A DNA stretch of 64,000 nucleotides. It comes from Nitrospira defluvii (GTDB lineage: Bacteria > Nitrospirota > Nitrospiria > Nitrospirales > Nitrospiraceae). Below, piece by piece: positions 50,123 to 60,610 of the stretch. The notes beneath the pieces were generated by a model. That model was not told the origin of the DNA and ran no database searches. It saw nothing but the letters and a program-made list of their open reading frames with translations. Positions within the stretch are counted from its first letter, which is position 1, and each line of letters begins with the position of its first letter. Position numbers and translations under genes: made by a program. The DNA is taken from positions 1 to 64,000 of the forward strand of contig NZ_CAJNBJ010000003.1 of the NCBI RefSeq assembly GCF_905220995.1. The letters run 5' to 3'.

Positions 50123-51376
50123 ATGTGTGTGGAAGTCAGACTGCAAAAATTGATTGCCGGAACCGGCCTTGCTTCCCGCCGCAAAGCCGAAGAATTGATC
50201 ACGTCCGGCCGCGTCACGATCAACGGCGCTGTCGTCAGAGAACTCGGCATCAAAGTTGATCCTGACCGCGACCATGTCAAAGTCGACGGCAAACATCTGC
50301 GCGCCGCCCAGCCCTATGTCTATGTGATCTTGAATAAGCCTAAGAACGTGATGTCCACGCTCGACGATCCTGAGGGGCGTCCGACCGTGAAAGATTTCCT
50401 GCGCGGCGTGTCGGTGCGGGTGTTTCCGGTCGGTCGGTTGGATTTCGATAGTGAAGGACTCATGCTTCTGACCAATCACGGAGATTTGGCTCAGGCACTT
50501 CTCCATCCGCGGTACCATGTCCCGAAGACCTATCTGATTAAGGTCAAGGGCGTCCTGAACGATGCCGAAATCGGGACATTGGAGCGGGGCGTCAAGCTGG
50601 AAGATGGACTGACGGCGCCGGCGAAGGTGCAGAAGATCAGCCGGGCCGAGAGCAATTCCTGGCTGGAGGTCACGATCCATGAGGGACGAAAGCATCAAGT
50701 AAAGCGGATGCTCGAAGCCGTTGGTCATGCAGTCATTAAGCTGACGCGGGTGCGGATGGGGCCGCTCTTGTTGGGTGATTTGGCGGCGGGGGAGTACCGG
50801 TTTTTGACCGACCGTGAGGCCAATCGATTACGGGAGCTTGTAGGCGATCGCATCGCCCGCGCGGAACGTCCGGAACTGGATGCATCGGGAAAGCCGGTTC
50901 GCTGGATGCCGCCGACCGAGCCGGCCCCGCCACGACCACCCAAGCCTGTGCGAACAGGGCGGGGGCCGCGATCGCAGCGATCGGAATCTGGCGGCCGGCC
51001 GAAGCCGGATCGGGAGGTCCGGATATCCTCACGCCCAGGGTCCGGGGGGAGGAAGCGCCCCATGAGTCACGGCGCGAAATTCCGGCGCAACACCACATCG
51101 AGCGGGGTAAAACGAGGGCCCAAGCGGGAGGTCGGAGAGTTCGAGGGGCGTGTCTCCGGAGAGGCACGAAGCCTTCAACGTCCGCAGGGGGAACGTGGGG
51201 GCCGACCGTTACGCTCAGGCGAGAAGTCCCAAGGATCTGGTCGTGGTGCGGCGCCAGGCCGTCCAGGTGCAGGTCAGAAATTTCAACAGAACCGGCGTGG
51301 TGGGTCTCAGTCGTCGCGTCCGGGAGAGCGGGGCTCTGCGAAACCATCGCGGCACTCGACGCGGAGAAGAGCATGA
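50123..51376 (+). CDS. 23S/16S rRNA pseudouridine synthase, RsuA/RluB family
   Basis: A 417-residue protein. An S4 RNA-binding domain (about 4-60, [21 protein letters not shown]) precedes the synthase core with [22 protein letters not shown] (about 110-130), whose Asp is catalytic, and [11 protein letters not shown] near 190. The last 160 residues are a Pro/Arg/Gly-rich tail, as in RluB of E. coli but longer. The start may be ATG 50123 or GTG 50129, which has AAAGG at better spacing. Its stop overlaps the aspS start (ATGA). Confidence 0.9.
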   Translation: MCVEVRLQKLIAGTGLASRRKAEELITSGRVTINGAVVRELGIKVDPDRDHVKVDGKHLRAAQPYVYVILNKPKNVMSTLDDPEGRPTVKDFLRGVSVRVFPVGRLDFDSEGLMLLTNHGDLAQALLHPRYHVPKTYLIKVKGVLNDAEIGTLERGVKLEDGLTAPAKVQKISRAESNSWLEVTIHEGRKHQVKRMLEAVGHAVIKLTRVRMGPLLLGDLAAGEYRFLTDREANRLRELVGDRIARAERPELDASGKPVRWMPPTEPAPPRPPKPVRTGRGPRSQRSESGGRPKPDREVRISSRPGSGGRKRPMSHGAKFRRNTTSSGVKRGPKREVGEFEGRVSGEARSLQRPQGERGGRPLRSGEKSQGSGRGAAPGRPGAGQKFQQNRRGGSQSSRPGERGSAKPSRHSTRRRA

Positions 51377-53136
51377 AGATCAGGACCCATCGGTGCGGAG
51401 AGTTGACCAAGGCGCATGTCGGTCAGCAGGTCGTGTTGAATGGCTGGGTGCAGCGCCGCCGCGATCACGGCATGGTGTTGTTTATCGATGTGCGGGACCG
51501 AACCGGCGTCACTCAGGTGGTGTTTAATGCCGAGAGGAACGCAGCGGTGCATCAGGCCGCGCATACGCTGCGGAGTGAATGTGTCATCTCGGTGACCGGC
51601 CAAGTCATGGCTCGGCCGGAGGAATCGCGCAATCCGAATTTGCCCACGGGGGACATCGAGATATTTGTCGATGCGGTCGAGATTCTTAATGAGGCGAAGA
51701 CCCCACCGTTCATGATCGAGGACGACGTAGAGATCACCGAATCGCTGCGGTTGAAGTATCGGTACCTCGACCTTAGACGTCCACGGATGCAGCGGCTCTT
51801 ATGGCTACGACACGGGATTATGCAGGCGGTGCGCACGTTTCTGAACGCCGAGCACTTTCTCGAAGTGGAAACGCCGGTGTTGACGAAAAGCACACCGGAA
51901 GGTGCCCGTGACTATCTGGTGCCGAGTCGTGTGAATCCGGGGATGTTTTATGCACTGCCGCAGTCGCCGCAATTATTCAAGCAGGTGTTGATGATCAGCG
52001 GCGTGGATCGGTATTACCAGATCGCCCGTTGTTTTCGCGACGAAGACCTGCGGAACGATCGTCAACCGGAATTTACCCAGATCGATCTCGAGATGTCCTT
52101 TGTGGATCGTGAGCAGGTCATGGCGCTGATGGAGCAGATGATCGTATCGGTGTTCAAGGATGCCGGCGGGGTGCAATTGCCCGTGCCGTTCCCGCGGATG
52201 ACCTATGCGGAAGCAATGGGCAGATATGGATCCGACAAGCCGGATCTGCGGTTCGATATGCCCTTGCACGATGTCACGGACTTTGCGGCGAACAGCGACT
52301 TCAAGGTATTCAAGGATGCGGCGACCAAGGGAGGGCTCGTCAAGGTGTTGATTGTGTCCGGCGGCGCGTCGATCGCAAGGAGCCGCATTGATGCCTTGGG
52401 CGAGACAGCGAAGAGCTTTGGGGCGAAGGGCCTGGCCTGGTTGAAAATCACCGCGGAAGGACAGCTTGAGTCGGTCATCGCCAAGTTTCTCGATGCCAAA
52501 GCTTTTGCGGCAGCGTTGCCGGAGGCGAAGCCGGGAGATCTCGTCCTCTTCGGCGCGGATAAGCCGGCGATCGTCCATGACGTACTGGGCCGGATTCGCC
52601 TGTTGCTCGGCGAAGAACTGAATCTCATCGACAAGACGGCCTGGAAACCCTTGTGGGTCACCGAATTTCCACTTCTAGACTATTCGCCGGAAGAGAAACG
52701 GTATGTGTTCATGCATAATCCGTTTGCGGCGCCGATGGATGAAGACGTGCCGTTTCTCGACACGGAGCCGCTGAAGGCACGGGCGAAAGCTTACGATATG
52801 GTGCTGAACGGGAGTGAGATCGGCGGTGGCAGTATCCGCAACCATCGCAGCGACATTCAGTTTCGGATTCTGGATCTGCTGGGGATCGGCAAGGAGCAGG
52901 CGCAGGCGAAGTTCGGTTTCCTGCTGGAAGCGCTGGAGTATGGTGCGCCACCGCATGGAGGCATTGCGTTCGGGCTGGATCGACTGATTATGCTACTGGG
53001 TGGCGCTGATTCGATTCGCGATGTCATTGCGTTTCCCAAGACGCAACGGGCGCAGTGCCCGCTCACCGAGGCGCCATCCACAGTGGGAGCCGACCAGTTG
53101 AAGGAATTGCGAATCAAACTGGATGTCGTCGAGTAG
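51373..53136 (+). CDS. aspS: Aspartyl-tRNA synthetase
   Basis: A 587-residue bacterial-type class II synthetase: N-terminal OB fold (about 15-110), motif 2 [20 protein letters not shown], a bacterial GAD insertion (about 285-420) and motif 3 [12 protein letters not shown]. It charges tRNA-Asp. It is translationally coupled to the pseudouridine synthase gene through ATGA. Whether it also misacylates tRNA-Asn is not clear from sequence. Confidence 0.97.
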   Translation: MKIRTHRCGELTKAHVGQQVVLNGWVQRRRDHGMVLFIDVRDRTGVTQVVFNAERNAAVHQAAHTLRSECVISVTGQVMARPEESRNPNLPTGDIEIFVDAVEILNEAKTPPFMIEDDVEITESLRLKYRYLDLRRPRMQRLLWLRHGIMQAVRTFLNAEHFLEVETPVLTKSTPEGARDYLVPSRVNPGMFYALPQSPQLFKQVLMISGVDRYYQIARCFRDEDLRNDRQPEFTQIDLEMSFVDREQVMALMEQMIVSVFKDAGGVQLPVPFPRMTYAEAMGRYGSDKPDLRFDMPLHDVTDFAANSDFKVFKDAATKGGLVKVLIVSGGASIARSRIDALGETAKSFGAKGLAWLKITAEGQLESVIAKFLDAKAFAAALPEAKPGDLVLFGADKPAIVHDVLGRIRLLLGEELNLIDKTAWKPLWVTEFPLLDYSPEEKRYVFMHNPFAAPMDEDVPFLDTEPLKARAKAYDMVLNGSEIGGGSIRNHRSDIQFRILDLLGIGKEQAQAKFGFLLEALEYGAPPHGGIAFGLDRLIMLLGGADSIRDVIAFPKTQRAQCPLTEAPSTVGADQLKELRIKLDVVE

Positions 53137-53154
53137 GGAGGCGTTTTCCGCTCC

Positions 53155-54318
53155 ATGGCCGGCAATACGTTGGGTCGAGTCTTCACCGTCACCTCATTCG
53201 GCGAAAGCCACGGGCCGGCGATCGGCTGTGTCGTCGATGGCTGTCCTCCGGGGCTCGTGCTTTCGGCAGAGGATATTCAACGCGATCTCGATCGTCGGAA
53301 ACCGGGCACGTCACGCCACGTCACACAGCGGCAGGAATCCGATCGGGTGGAAATTCTCTCCGGGCTGTTCGAAGGAAGGACGACGGGTACACCGATCGCC
53401 CTCCTCATTCGCAACGAAGACCAGCGCAGCCGCGACTACGGCAACCTCATCGACACCTTCCGTCCCGGCCACGCTGACTACACCTATTGGCAGAAATACG
53501 GGATCCGCGATCATCGGGGCGGCGGGCGTTCTTCCGCCCGTGAAACCGCTGTGCGGGTGGCGGCTGCCGCGATTGCCAAGAAGTGGCTCTCCGAAAAGCA
53601 TGGCGTCGTCATCCACGGTTATCTCAGTCAACTCGGCCCCATCGCTGTTCCGTTCACCAACTGGACGACAGTGGCAACCAATCCGTTTTTCGCCGCCGAT
53701 GACGAGGTGGTCGGGAAACTGGAATCCTATATGGATGAGCTCAGGAAGGCCGGTGACTCGGTGGGTGCGAAAATCACCACTGTTGCGGAGCATGTGCCGG
53801 TCGGGTGGGGTGCCCCCGTGTATGCAAAGCTGGATGCGGATCTGGCCGGGGCCATGATGAGCATCAATGCGGTAAAAGCGGTGGAGATCGGCGCAGGGTT
53901 GGCTTCCGTCGAACAACGGGGATCCGAGCATGGCGATGAATTAACTCCAGAAGGATTTGTCACCAATCATGCCGGGGGGATATTGGGCGGCATTTCCACA
54001 GGGCAGGATATCGTCGTCACCATCGGCATCAAGCCGACCTCGAGTATTCGCGTGCCACGCCGGTCGATCGACAAGCAGGGGAACCCGGCGGTGGTCGAGA
54101 CGAACGGTCGTCACGACCCCTGTGTAGGCATTCGTGCCACGCCTATTGCCGAAGCCATGATGGCCCTTGTGTTGATGGATCATGCCCTCCTTCATCGTGC
54201 GCAGAATGCCGATGTCGCCACCGCCACGCCGAAGATCGCCGGCTCAGTCGCGCGGACAGCCTCATCCCGTGACGGACAGGCTAGTTCGAAGGCCAGCCAG
54301 AAGGCGGAAGACCTCTAG
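53155..54318 (+). CDS. aroC: Chorismate synthase
   Basis: A 387-residue enzyme with [20 protein letters not shown], the [14 protein letters not shown] region, [17 protein letters not shown] and [17 protein letters not shown]. It forms chorismate from EPSP using reduced FMN. It is 18 bases after aspS and probably cotranscribed. The last 25 residues are a Ser/Ala-rich tail. Confidence 0.97.
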   Translation: MAGNTLGRVFTVTSFGESHGPAIGCVVDGCPPGLVLSAEDIQRDLDRRKPGTSRHVTQRQESDRVEILSGLFEGRTTGTPIALLIRNEDQRSRDYGNLIDTFRPGHADYTYWQKYGIRDHRGGGRSSARETAVRVAAAAIAKKWLSEKHGVVIHGYLSQLGPIAVPFTNWTTVATNPFFAADDEVVGKLESYMDELRKAGDSVGAKITTVAEHVPVGWGAPVYAKLDADLAGAMMSINAVKAVEIGAGLASVEQRGSEHGDELTPEGFVTNHAGGILGGISTGQDIVVTIGIKPTSSIRVPRRSIDKQGNPAVVETNGRHDPCVGIRATPIAEAMMALVLMDHALLHRAQNADVATATPKIAGSVARTASSRDGQASSKASQKAEDL

Positions 54319-54334
54319 CCTAGTGACTCGTGCC

Positions 54335-55138
54335 ATGCAGGCCAAGCCCCCTCACTCCTTGCCTGTTCTCGACATTCAACACGCCACCGTCTACAGGGGG
54401 GATACCTGCGTCTTCGCCGATTTTTCCTTCTTGCTTCAGGCGGGTGAGCATGCGGCGATAGTCGGACCAAACGGAGCCGGCAAGTCCACGCTCCTCAAAC
54501 TCTTGTCGGGCGAAGTTCATCCACTGGCACTGGATGAGACGCGGCTCTGTCTTTTCGGCCAAGAACGCTGGAGCGTGTGGGATGTGCGGAAGCATCTGGG
54601 GCTGGTGTCGCATGATCTTCAGCGAGACTATTTAATTTGCGCCGAGGGTCTGCAAGTCGTGCTCTCTGGTTTCTATGCCAGTAACGACACCTACGACCAT
54701 CAAACATTCACCCAGGCACAGATCGCGCGTGCGTATGAGGTGATGCGGGAGTTGAGGATTGACTCGCTGGCCGGGCGGATGTTCGGTCATTTGTCGACCG
54801 GTGAGCAGCGGCGATTTCTCCTGGGGCGCGCGTTGGTCCACGATCCGTCGGTTCTTGTGCTGGATGAGCCGACCAGCGGCCTCGACATCAAAGCCTGTTT
54901 CCAGTACCTCGATCTGCTGCGGACTCAAATTCACAAAGGGAAGAGCGTGCTCCTCGTCACGCATCATCTGCATGAGATACCGCCGGAGATTGAGCGTGTG
55001 GTCTTGATCAAGAGCGGGACCATCTTTGCGGATGGGCCCAAAACGGAGCTGCTGACAGAGGAAAATTTGGGGCGGTTATTCGACCAGCCGCTCACCCTCA
55101 TTCAGGCGAACGGCTGGTACCAAGCCCTGCCGGTGTGA
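54335..55138 (+). CDS. Orphan ABC transporter-type ATPase
   Basis: A 267-residue ATP-binding subunit: Walker A VGPNGAGKSTLLKLL, signature HLSTGEQRRFLLGRAL, Walker B VLVLDEPTSGLD and the H-loop VTHHLHEIP. It has no permease beside it, so its partner or a non-transport role (ModF/YlmA-like) is open. The ATG at 54335 follows aroC by 16 bases; no strong ribosome binding site is seen. Confidence 0.88.
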   Translation: MQAKPPHSLPVLDIQHATVYRGDTCVFADFSFLLQAGEHAAIVGPNGAGKSTLLKLLSGEVHPLALDETRLCLFGQERWSVWDVRKHLGLVSHDLQRDYLICAEGLQVVLSGFYASNDTYDHQTFTQAQIARAYEVMRELRIDSLAGRMFGHLSTGEQRRFLLGRALVHDPSVLVLDEPTSGLDIKACFQYLDLLRTQIHKGKSVLLVTHHLHEIPPEIERVVLIKSGTIFADGPKTELLTEENLGRLFDQPLTLIQANGWYQALPV

Positions 55139-55204
55139 CGTTCGGCCCACGCTGGTCCTTCATCCTTCCATTGATTGTCTCGAGCTGATTCCTGAGCGCG
55201 CTAA

Positions 55205-56239
55205 TCAGCCGCCCCCCAAGGTCACCGTAAACGTCAGATTGGTATCGATGCGACGAACTTTCACGCTCACCTGTTGGCCAGGCTTGGTGCGCTCGATCAA
55301 GTAGTTCTTTAAGTGCGCGGCGTCCTGAATGTCGGTGTCGTCCACGGCAATAATGACGTCGTGCTTTTGAATGCCGGCAGACTTGGCCGGTTCCATGACG
55401 TCTTTCACCGCCATGCGCCATCTGGTGCCGTCCTTCACGGCGACCATATGGATGCCCATTTTGGAAAAGGTCAGAGGCTTGCCGTCCAAGGCGGCGGTGA
55501 CGATGCGTTCAGCCAGCAGGGCGGGAATCGCAAAAGCCATGCGACTGCAGTGGGCAGTGGAATCGTCGCGTTCCGTTTGAATGATGGCGTGCATGATCCC
55601 CACGACTTCGCCCTTCTCGTTAAAGAGTCCGCCGCCGGAGTTACCACTGCAGGCGGCGACATCGGCCTGAATCAGGCGGGTGTCCACCGTTTGAAGGAAG
55701 GTGTTCGTGTTGCCTAGATGGCCGAATGACATGGTCGGTCCCCAGCCCATGGGATAGCCGACGGTGAACACTTCCTGGCCCGGCTGAACATCACCGGCCG
55801 CAAACGCGACCGCTGCCTGGAGTTTCGGGCGATGGGCCTCGGTGACGCGATACACGACGACGTCCATGAATGCGCTGTCGCCCACGAGATCGGCCGACAA
55901 TTCATGGAGGTCTGTGGTCAGAATTCGAATCTGCTTTTGAATGATGGTGCCGGTCGTGGCATCTTGCTTTTCTGCCGCGTGGCGGGCGGTGACGATGTAC
56001 CCGTCGCGTAAGTGAAAGCCGGTGCCGCGTACCAGGATCTTGCCTGGCTTGTCCGGGGTGCGTTGATCTTGAGTGTCTTCTAAGACTCCGATGGTGGCAA
56101 GTTTGGCGTGTTCCAGCCTGGCGGCGTCGATGGCTGTGGCGTCGACCGGGTGCAGGTCAGCCAGAAACGCCACGGAGGCCAGCATCAATACCGTACGGAT
56201 GACGAGCTGCTGCGAGTAGCGAAAAGGCATGCACGACAT
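55205..56239 (-). CDS. Periplasmic HtrA-like serine protease with C-terminal PDZ
   Basis: A 344-residue protein. A Sec signal (about 12-34) is followed by a trypsin-like domain with His in IVTARHAAEK, Asp in DSAFMDVVVYRV and Ser in AACSGNSGGGLFNEKG. The PDZ domain occupies about 250-340 with VMEPAKSAGIQKHDVIIAVDD. It probably trims or degrades misfolded envelope proteins. AGGA lies upstream of ATG 56239. It is shorter than DegP and has a single PDZ. Confidence 0.88.
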   Translation of the reverse strand: MSCMPFRYSQQLVIRTVLMLASVAFLADLHPVDATAIDAARLEHAKLATIGVLEDTQDQRTPDKPGKILVRGTGFHLRDGYIVTARHAAEKQDATTGTIIQKQIRILTTDLHELSADLVGDSAFMDVVVYRVTEAHRPKLQAAVAFAAGDVQPGQEVFTVGYPMGWGPTMSFGHLGNTNTFLQTVDTRLIQADVAACSGNSGGGLFNEKGEVVGIMHAIIQTERDDSTAHCSRMAFAIPALLAERIVTAALDGKPLTFSKMGIHMVAVKDGTRWRMAVKDVMEPAKSAGIQKHDVIIAVDDTDIQDAAHLKNYLIERTKPGQQVSVKVRRIDTNLTFTVTLGGG

Positions 56240-56383
56240 AGAGAGCCGTTCCTTTCGATAGAGAAACTGTCAGAATCCCAGTATAGACCAGAGCCGGGGC
56301 CTGAAGAAATGTCGTTGTGCTCAGTGAATAAGTGGCGATGTCCTGGAGTGGCCATGGTTGTAGTATCGGTCGGTGATGTTCGT

Positions 56384-56389
56384 TATACT
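56384..56389 (+). promoter_or_regulatory. -10 element of the Slp-like gene, leaderless type
   Basis: TATACT (56384-56389) lies six bases before the first of two adjacent ATGs (56396, 56399). No Shine-Dalgarno sequence fits. The -35 region is weak. Confidence 0.45.
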
Positions 56390-56395
56390 GCTCAC

Positions 56396-56953
56396 ATGAT
56401 GTGTGTGTGTCGGTATCTGGCCATCGGGCTCTTGGTCGTGACGGCCGGTTGTGCGTCCACGCGGGTGATCCCGGAATCTTTGGAACCCCAGGTTGAGAAG
56501 ACGGTGTCATTCGATCAAATAGTGGCGTCCCCCGATTCGTATCGGGGCAAGGTTGTCTTGCTGGGTGGCGAAGTCCTCAAGGCGAAGGCTACAGAGGGCG
56601 GGACTCAGCTGGAGGTCTTGCAACTTCCCTTGGATGATGAGGAGGAGCCTGAGGTAGATCGCCTGCAATCAAAGGGGCGATTTCTGGCCTTGCACAAAGA
56701 ATTCCTCGATCCGTCGACCATCGTAGAGGGCACAAGAGTGACCATTATCGGGGAGGTCACGGGTGCGTCGGTTGAGAAAATGGATGAGGCCGATTACCGA
56801 TTTCCCACGCTGGACGTGAAACATCTTCACCGGTGGGATCGCAGGCGGGATGACCATCCACGGACCTCCGGTCCTTGGTGGGGTGTATTCGGAGGTGTTG
56901 GGTTTGGTGGTGGCGGCAGCCGTAGCGGTGGCGGCATCAGCATCGGATTCTAA
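56396..56953 (+). CDS. Slp-family outer membrane lipoprotein
   Basis: A 185-residue protein with a lipobox VVTAGC (Cys near 19). The mature part matches the Slp (starvation-inducible lipoprotein) domain: FDQIVASPDSYRGKVVLLGG, LDDEEEPEVDRLQSKGRFLA and VEGTRVTIIGEVTG. The C-terminus is Gly/Ser-rich after HRWDRRRDDHP. It is expected to be attached to the outer membrane. The function of the family is poorly known. Confidence 0.82.
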   Translation: MMCVCRYLAIGLLVVTAGCASTRVIPESLEPQVEKTVSFDQIVASPDSYRGKVVLLGGEVLKAKATEGGTQLEVLQLPLDDEEEPEVDRLQSKGRFLALHKEFLDPSTIVEGTRVTIIGEVTGASVEKMDEADYRFPTLDVKHLHRWDRRRDDHPRTSGPWWGVFGGVGFGGGGSRSGGGISIGF

Positions 56954-57238
56954 GCAAAGCCTGGCATAGCAAATTCGTGCCCTGAGTGCGGTCGTGCGGG
57001 CGGTGTTCCCGACGATCCGGAAGGCGTTCTGCTCGAAACTCGGTCTCCATACGTCTTCGATGCTCATGCACACCGTTGTGCGTACTGACCTGTTTCTTCC
57101 TACCGGTTACTTCCTTTGGAATCCGACGACTAATCTGGCCGCGGTTGTTCCGGCGGGGCGGGACCCAGTCAGGAATTGTCTGAACCATTGTACGCCACGC
57201 TGCAGCGCGTCGATGCTGTATGATGCAGCAACATGACG
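56954..57238. other. 285-base gap without a clear gene
   Basis: An 80-codon plus-strand frame (56994-57236) is open but lacks a ribosome binding site and recognisable content. No terminator, tRNA or repeat is visible. Confidence 0.4.
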
Positions 57239-58105
57239 CTAGGAACGTTTCTCGGTGAACGTGTCACAGGCAGCGGGATCTCCTGATTGTAAGCCTTGCC
57301 GGAGCCAAGTCATCCGTTGCTCGGACGAGCCGTGGGTCCAACTTTCCGGTTGTACCTGACCCTGCTCCATGTTCTGCAGCCGGTCGTCACCAATCGCCGC
57401 GGCCGCTCGGAGACCGGCTTCGAAATCGCCCGGCTCGATGAGGTTGCGGTTGTGCCTGGCATGATATCCCCAGACCCCAGCCAGACAGTCGGCTTGCAGT
57501 TCCATCTTGATGGAGAGGGCATTGCGCTCCGCAGACGAACCGCGCTGTTGTAACCGGGTGACCTTCTCTGCAATACCGAGCAGGTTCTGGACATGGTGGC
57601 CGATCTCGTGCGCAATCACATAGGCTTGGGCAAAATCGCCCGGTGCCCCGAGGCGTTGCGCCAGTTCTTGAAAAAACGATAGATCCAGATAGACCTTGTG
57701 ATCGCCGGGGCAGTAAAACGGGCCGACCGCCGAGGATGCCGTGCCGCAGGCGGATCGCACCGCTCCGGTGAATAACACCAAATGGGGATCTTCATACGTG
57801 CGACCCATGCGAGGGAGCAATGTTCGCCACGTGTCTTCCGTATCGGCGAGCACGACGGCGGCGAATTTTCCAAGCTCATTGCGAGGTGATCCGGTCGGCA
57901 CCATTCGATCCGGGGCTTGAGGCACGGCGATCTCCTGGACGCCGTTGAGGATGTTGAGTAGGGTGAGCGGATTGGTCCCCGTGAGATAGCTGACGGCGAG
58001 GACCAGGACGAGTCCGCCCAATCCGAGTCCTGCGCCGGATCGCGCAGCGCCCATTCCACGGCGGTCCTCAATATTCTGGCTTTCCCGTTGACCTTCCCAT
58101 CTCAT
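57239..58105 (-). CDS. YpfJ-like neutral zinc metallopeptidase
   Basis: A 288-residue protein with one N-terminal transmembrane segment (about 25-45) and a zinc metallopeptidase domain. The site is IAHEIGHHVQNLLG near 155 with a third ligand likely in ELQADCLAGVWGYHA near 195. It resembles the uncharacterised YpfJ / neutral zinc metallopeptidase family and should be anchored with its active site outside. AAGGAG seven bases before the ATG at 58105 sets the start. Confidence 0.85.
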   Translation of the reverse strand: MRWEGQRESQNIEDRRGMGAARSGAGLGLGGLVLVLAVSYLTGTNPLTLLNILNGVQEIAVPQAPDRMVPTGSPRNELGKFAAVVLADTEDTWRTLLPRMGRTYEDPHLVLFTGAVRSACGTASSAVGPFYCPGDHKVYLDLSFFQELAQRLGAPGDFAQAYVIAHEIGHHVQNLLGIAEKVTRLQQRGSSAERNALSIKMELQADCLAGVWGYHARHNRNLIEPGDFEAGLRAAAAIGDDRLQNMEQGQVQPESWTHGSSEQRMTWLRQGLQSGDPAACDTFTEKRS

Positions 58106-58362
58106 GACACCACTCCTTCCTGGAGGCTGGACTGCCGCTCGCCGAAGCCGTGACGACGATGCGCTCGATGGAAACACATTTCCAGCAGGTGAGCAAGCCA
58201 GGAAATCCGAGAAGCTGGTGTTTCTCGCCTCCCTGTGGCACCACGATGGCCCCACCAAAAAGGCGCAGATGTCTGGATTCGTTGGTGATGTCCAGGGCTT
58301 CAGCAGTATTGCGACAGTCTCGTGGGCGACTTGTCTCGAGGACGATCTCAGGAGATTATGAC

Positions 58363-58392
58363 TAGACAGGCGGACGATGGCTTCGCTAGACT
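58363..58392 (+). promoter_or_regulatory. Promoter of the small lipoprotein gene, leaderless type
   Basis: TAGACA (58363-58368), an 18-base spacer and TAGACT (58387-58392) are followed after six bases by the ATG at 58399. Confidence 0.5.
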
Positions 58393-58398
58393 TCTCCT

Positions 58399-59019
58399 AT
58401 GTGGTCAGTATTGAGCCTCATGCACCCAAAAAGTTCCGGATGGATCGGTCCCATGATACTAGCTCTGTCAGGGGTCATCGGGCTTACCGGGTGCCAAACA
58501 CCTCCGGGGACTCCTCTGCCTCCCGCCTTGAAGCCAAGCCTGGCCTGGCCGGACTGTCCCAAACTGAGCGGAATGTACGAATTACAAGGCGAGGCGTTGC
58601 CTGGCACGGTGGGTTTCTATCGAAACCGAGAAAACAAACTGACCTTGAATGCAATGCTGGGGGTTCCGGTACCGGCAGAAGCGGCGCGCGAGGCCGTGCG
58701 AGTGGAACTGGTCCACGACGATACGCTGGAGTTAGTGAACCGCTACGATGGCGCCATCACTGCGCATCAGCTGGATTTGCAACCGGAGGACCGCGTGACG
58801 TGCCGTCAGAATCAGATCGTCATCCATCGGACTCGGGATGAAGGGGGGATGGCTGAGGAGCCGCTCCGCAATATTTCCGAGTATGCGCAGGAGCTTACCG
58901 TAGAAGGGGACGGAAGCTTGCTCGTCAAGACGCGTATCATCAATCAGAGCAAGTCGGCATTTTTCAGTACGCCGATCCCTCCCGAAGAATATGTGGCTCG
59001 TTTCAGGCGGCTCGATTAG
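58399..59019 (+). CDS. Hypothetical lipoprotein
   Basis: A 206-residue protein with a signal sequence ending in a lipobox (GVIGLTGC, Cys near 32). The mature domain has predicted beta strands (KLSGMYELQGEALPG, QLDLQPEDRVTCRQNQIVI) but no family I know. There is a start at 58399 and a second at 58420. It is divergent from the YpfJ-like gene. Confidence 0.68.
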   Translation: MWSVLSLMHPKSSGWIGPMILALSGVIGLTGCQTPPGTPLPPALKPSLAWPDCPKLSGMYELQGEALPGTVGFYRNRENKLTLNAMLGVPVPAEAAREAVRVELVHDDTLELVNRYDGAITAHQLDLQPEDRVTCRQNQIVIHRTRDEGGMAEEPLRNISEYAQELTVEGDGSLLVKTRIINQSKSAFFSTPIPPEEYVARFRRLD

Positions 59020-59136
59020 TTCGAGGCGCGCGGCATCGCTTCATCAGTCACTCTCGGTTAGCCAGCTCGTTGGCTATTCATTTCCACCCACGACCCCCTG
59101 TCCGCGATCCGATCGTGACAGGTGACTGAGCGATCC

Positions 59137-59727
59137 ATGGTCATGACGCTGCCCCGCGTCGGTCGGACCCTCGCCCTGTACAAACCCTATGGCGTGTTGC
59201 CTTGCTTTACGGACGTCCAGGGGCGCCCCACGCTCAGCGCGTATCTCAATGTCCCCGATGTCTACCCTGCCGGCCGGTTGGATCTGGACAGTGAGGGCTT
59301 GCTCCTGCTGACCTCCGACGGCCGTTTGGCCCATCGCATTACCGATCCTCGACACCATCTCCCCAAAGTCTATCTCGTGCAGGTGGAGCGGGTGCCGGAT
59401 GTGGCCGCGTTGGCAAAGCTGGAGGGCGGTGTCGTGATTGCCGGAACCCGCACGAGGCCTGCTCAGGCCCGGTTGCTGCCGACTCCGCCTTCTTTGCCAG
59501 AACGACCAATCCCGATCCGATTTCGCAAGCATGTGCCGACGGCGTGGCTGGAGCTCACGTTGCGTGAAGGGATGAACCGGCAGGTTCGGCGGATGACGGC
59601 GGCGGTTGGTCATCCGACGTTGCGGCTCGTACGGCTGGCCATCGGGCCGATCACATTAGGGGAGCTTCAGCCTGGTCAGTGGCGGGATCTCAGCGCGCAG
59701 GAGGTGGCAGAGATGGCACATTCGTAA
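59137..59727 (+). CDS. RluE-like 23S rRNA pseudouridine synthase
   Basis: A 196-residue synthase without an S4 domain, as in RluE. The catalytic Asp lies in AGRLDLDSEGLLLLTSDG near 52. LTLREGMNRQVRRMTAAVGHPT near 150 is also typical. By analogy it would modify U2457 of 23S rRNA. Starts at 59122 (GTG), 59137 and 59143 are possible. Confidence 0.87.
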   Translation: MVMTLPRVGRTLALYKPYGVLPCFTDVQGRPTLSAYLNVPDVYPAGRLDLDSEGLLLLTSDGRLAHRITDPRHHLPKVYLVQVERVPDVAALAKLEGGVVIAGTRTRPAQARLLPTPPSLPERPIPIRFRKHVPTAWLELTLREGMNRQVRRMTAAVGHPTLRLVRLAIGPITLGELQPGQWRDLSAQEVAEMAHS

Positions 59728-59846
59728 GGGAGAAAGTTGGTCATGAGAGAGGATGGGCGACGCGCGTGAGATGTCGGCGAAGAGGGGTGAAATGAGCTGT
59801 GCCGGTTATGATTCAGACAGTAATCTGCCGGACCAGGGGTGGTGAC

Positions 59847-60443
59847 ATGTGGACTCGTCGTCGGCTTCTGAAGGGGGTAGCCGGTCTCACCATGATCACC
59901 ATAGGGGAAGCCGTTCAGAATGGTGAGGGCCTTGTCGCCAATGTGAATCAGCAAGGCCGAGCCTTCGATCGGGCAGCTGCAGAGCGGATGATGCGGAGAG
60001 CCATAGAGCTGAGCCGTCAGGGAATGAGGGCCGGGGAAGGCGGCCCATTCGGTGCCGTGATCGTGAAAGGAGGAGTGATTGTCGGCGAAGGGTGGAATCG
60101 CGTCCTCGTCACCAATGACCCCACGGCCCATGCTGAGATGGAAGCGATTCGCGCTGCTGCCCGGTCATTGGGCTCATTCACCCTCAAGGGCTGTGAGCTC
60201 TATACAAGCGCTCAACCCTGTCCGATGTGTCTTGGCGCCATCTACTGGTCGCGTCTCGACCGGGTGTTTTACGGAAACAGCGCGAAGGACACTGGGGCGA
60301 TCGGCTTTGACGACGAGGTCTTTTATCGACAGTTGACCTGCTCCCCGCAGCAACGCGACATTCCTGAGGTGCAGGTGTTGGCGGATGAAGCCCAGCGCGT
60401 GTTTCGCGAGTATGAAGCCATGCCGGGAACCATCCGGTACTGA
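59847..60443 (+). CDS. Tat-exported nucleoside/guanine deaminase-like protein
   Basis: A 198-residue protein. The N-terminus is MWTRRRLLKGVAGLTM, a twin-arginine signal. The rest is a cytidine-deaminase-like domain with the zinc His/Glu motif AHAEMEAIRAAARS (near 95) and the zinc cysteines in QPCPMCLGAIYW (near 128). It is closest in pattern to guanine and tRNA-adenosine deaminases, which are cytoplasmic. Start 59847 is chosen because it gives a normal Tat signal with GGGGTGG upstream. Confidence 0.8.
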   Translation: MWTRRRLLKGVAGLTMITIGEAVQNGEGLVANVNQQGRAFDRAAAERMMRRAIELSRQGMRAGEGGPFGAVIVKGGVIVGEGWNRVLVTNDPTAHAEMEAIRAAARSLGSFTLKGCELYTSAQPCPMCLGAIYWSRLDRVFYGNSAKDTGAIGFDDEVFYRQLTCSPQQRDIPEVQVLADEAQRVFREYEAMPGTIRY

Positions 60444-60610
60444 CCGACATTTCTGGAACCTGCCGAGTTTTCCAGCGTCGTCGCGTCTTCCTTCCGCATA
60501 CGGTGTTGAGTTGCACGGCAAACTGGATATGGGGGGCCCACCTGAGGTATACCAGGCTGTGAAAACACGCGGTTGGCGAACGGTGGTGCTGTGGTAAGAG
60601 GGGATGAGTC

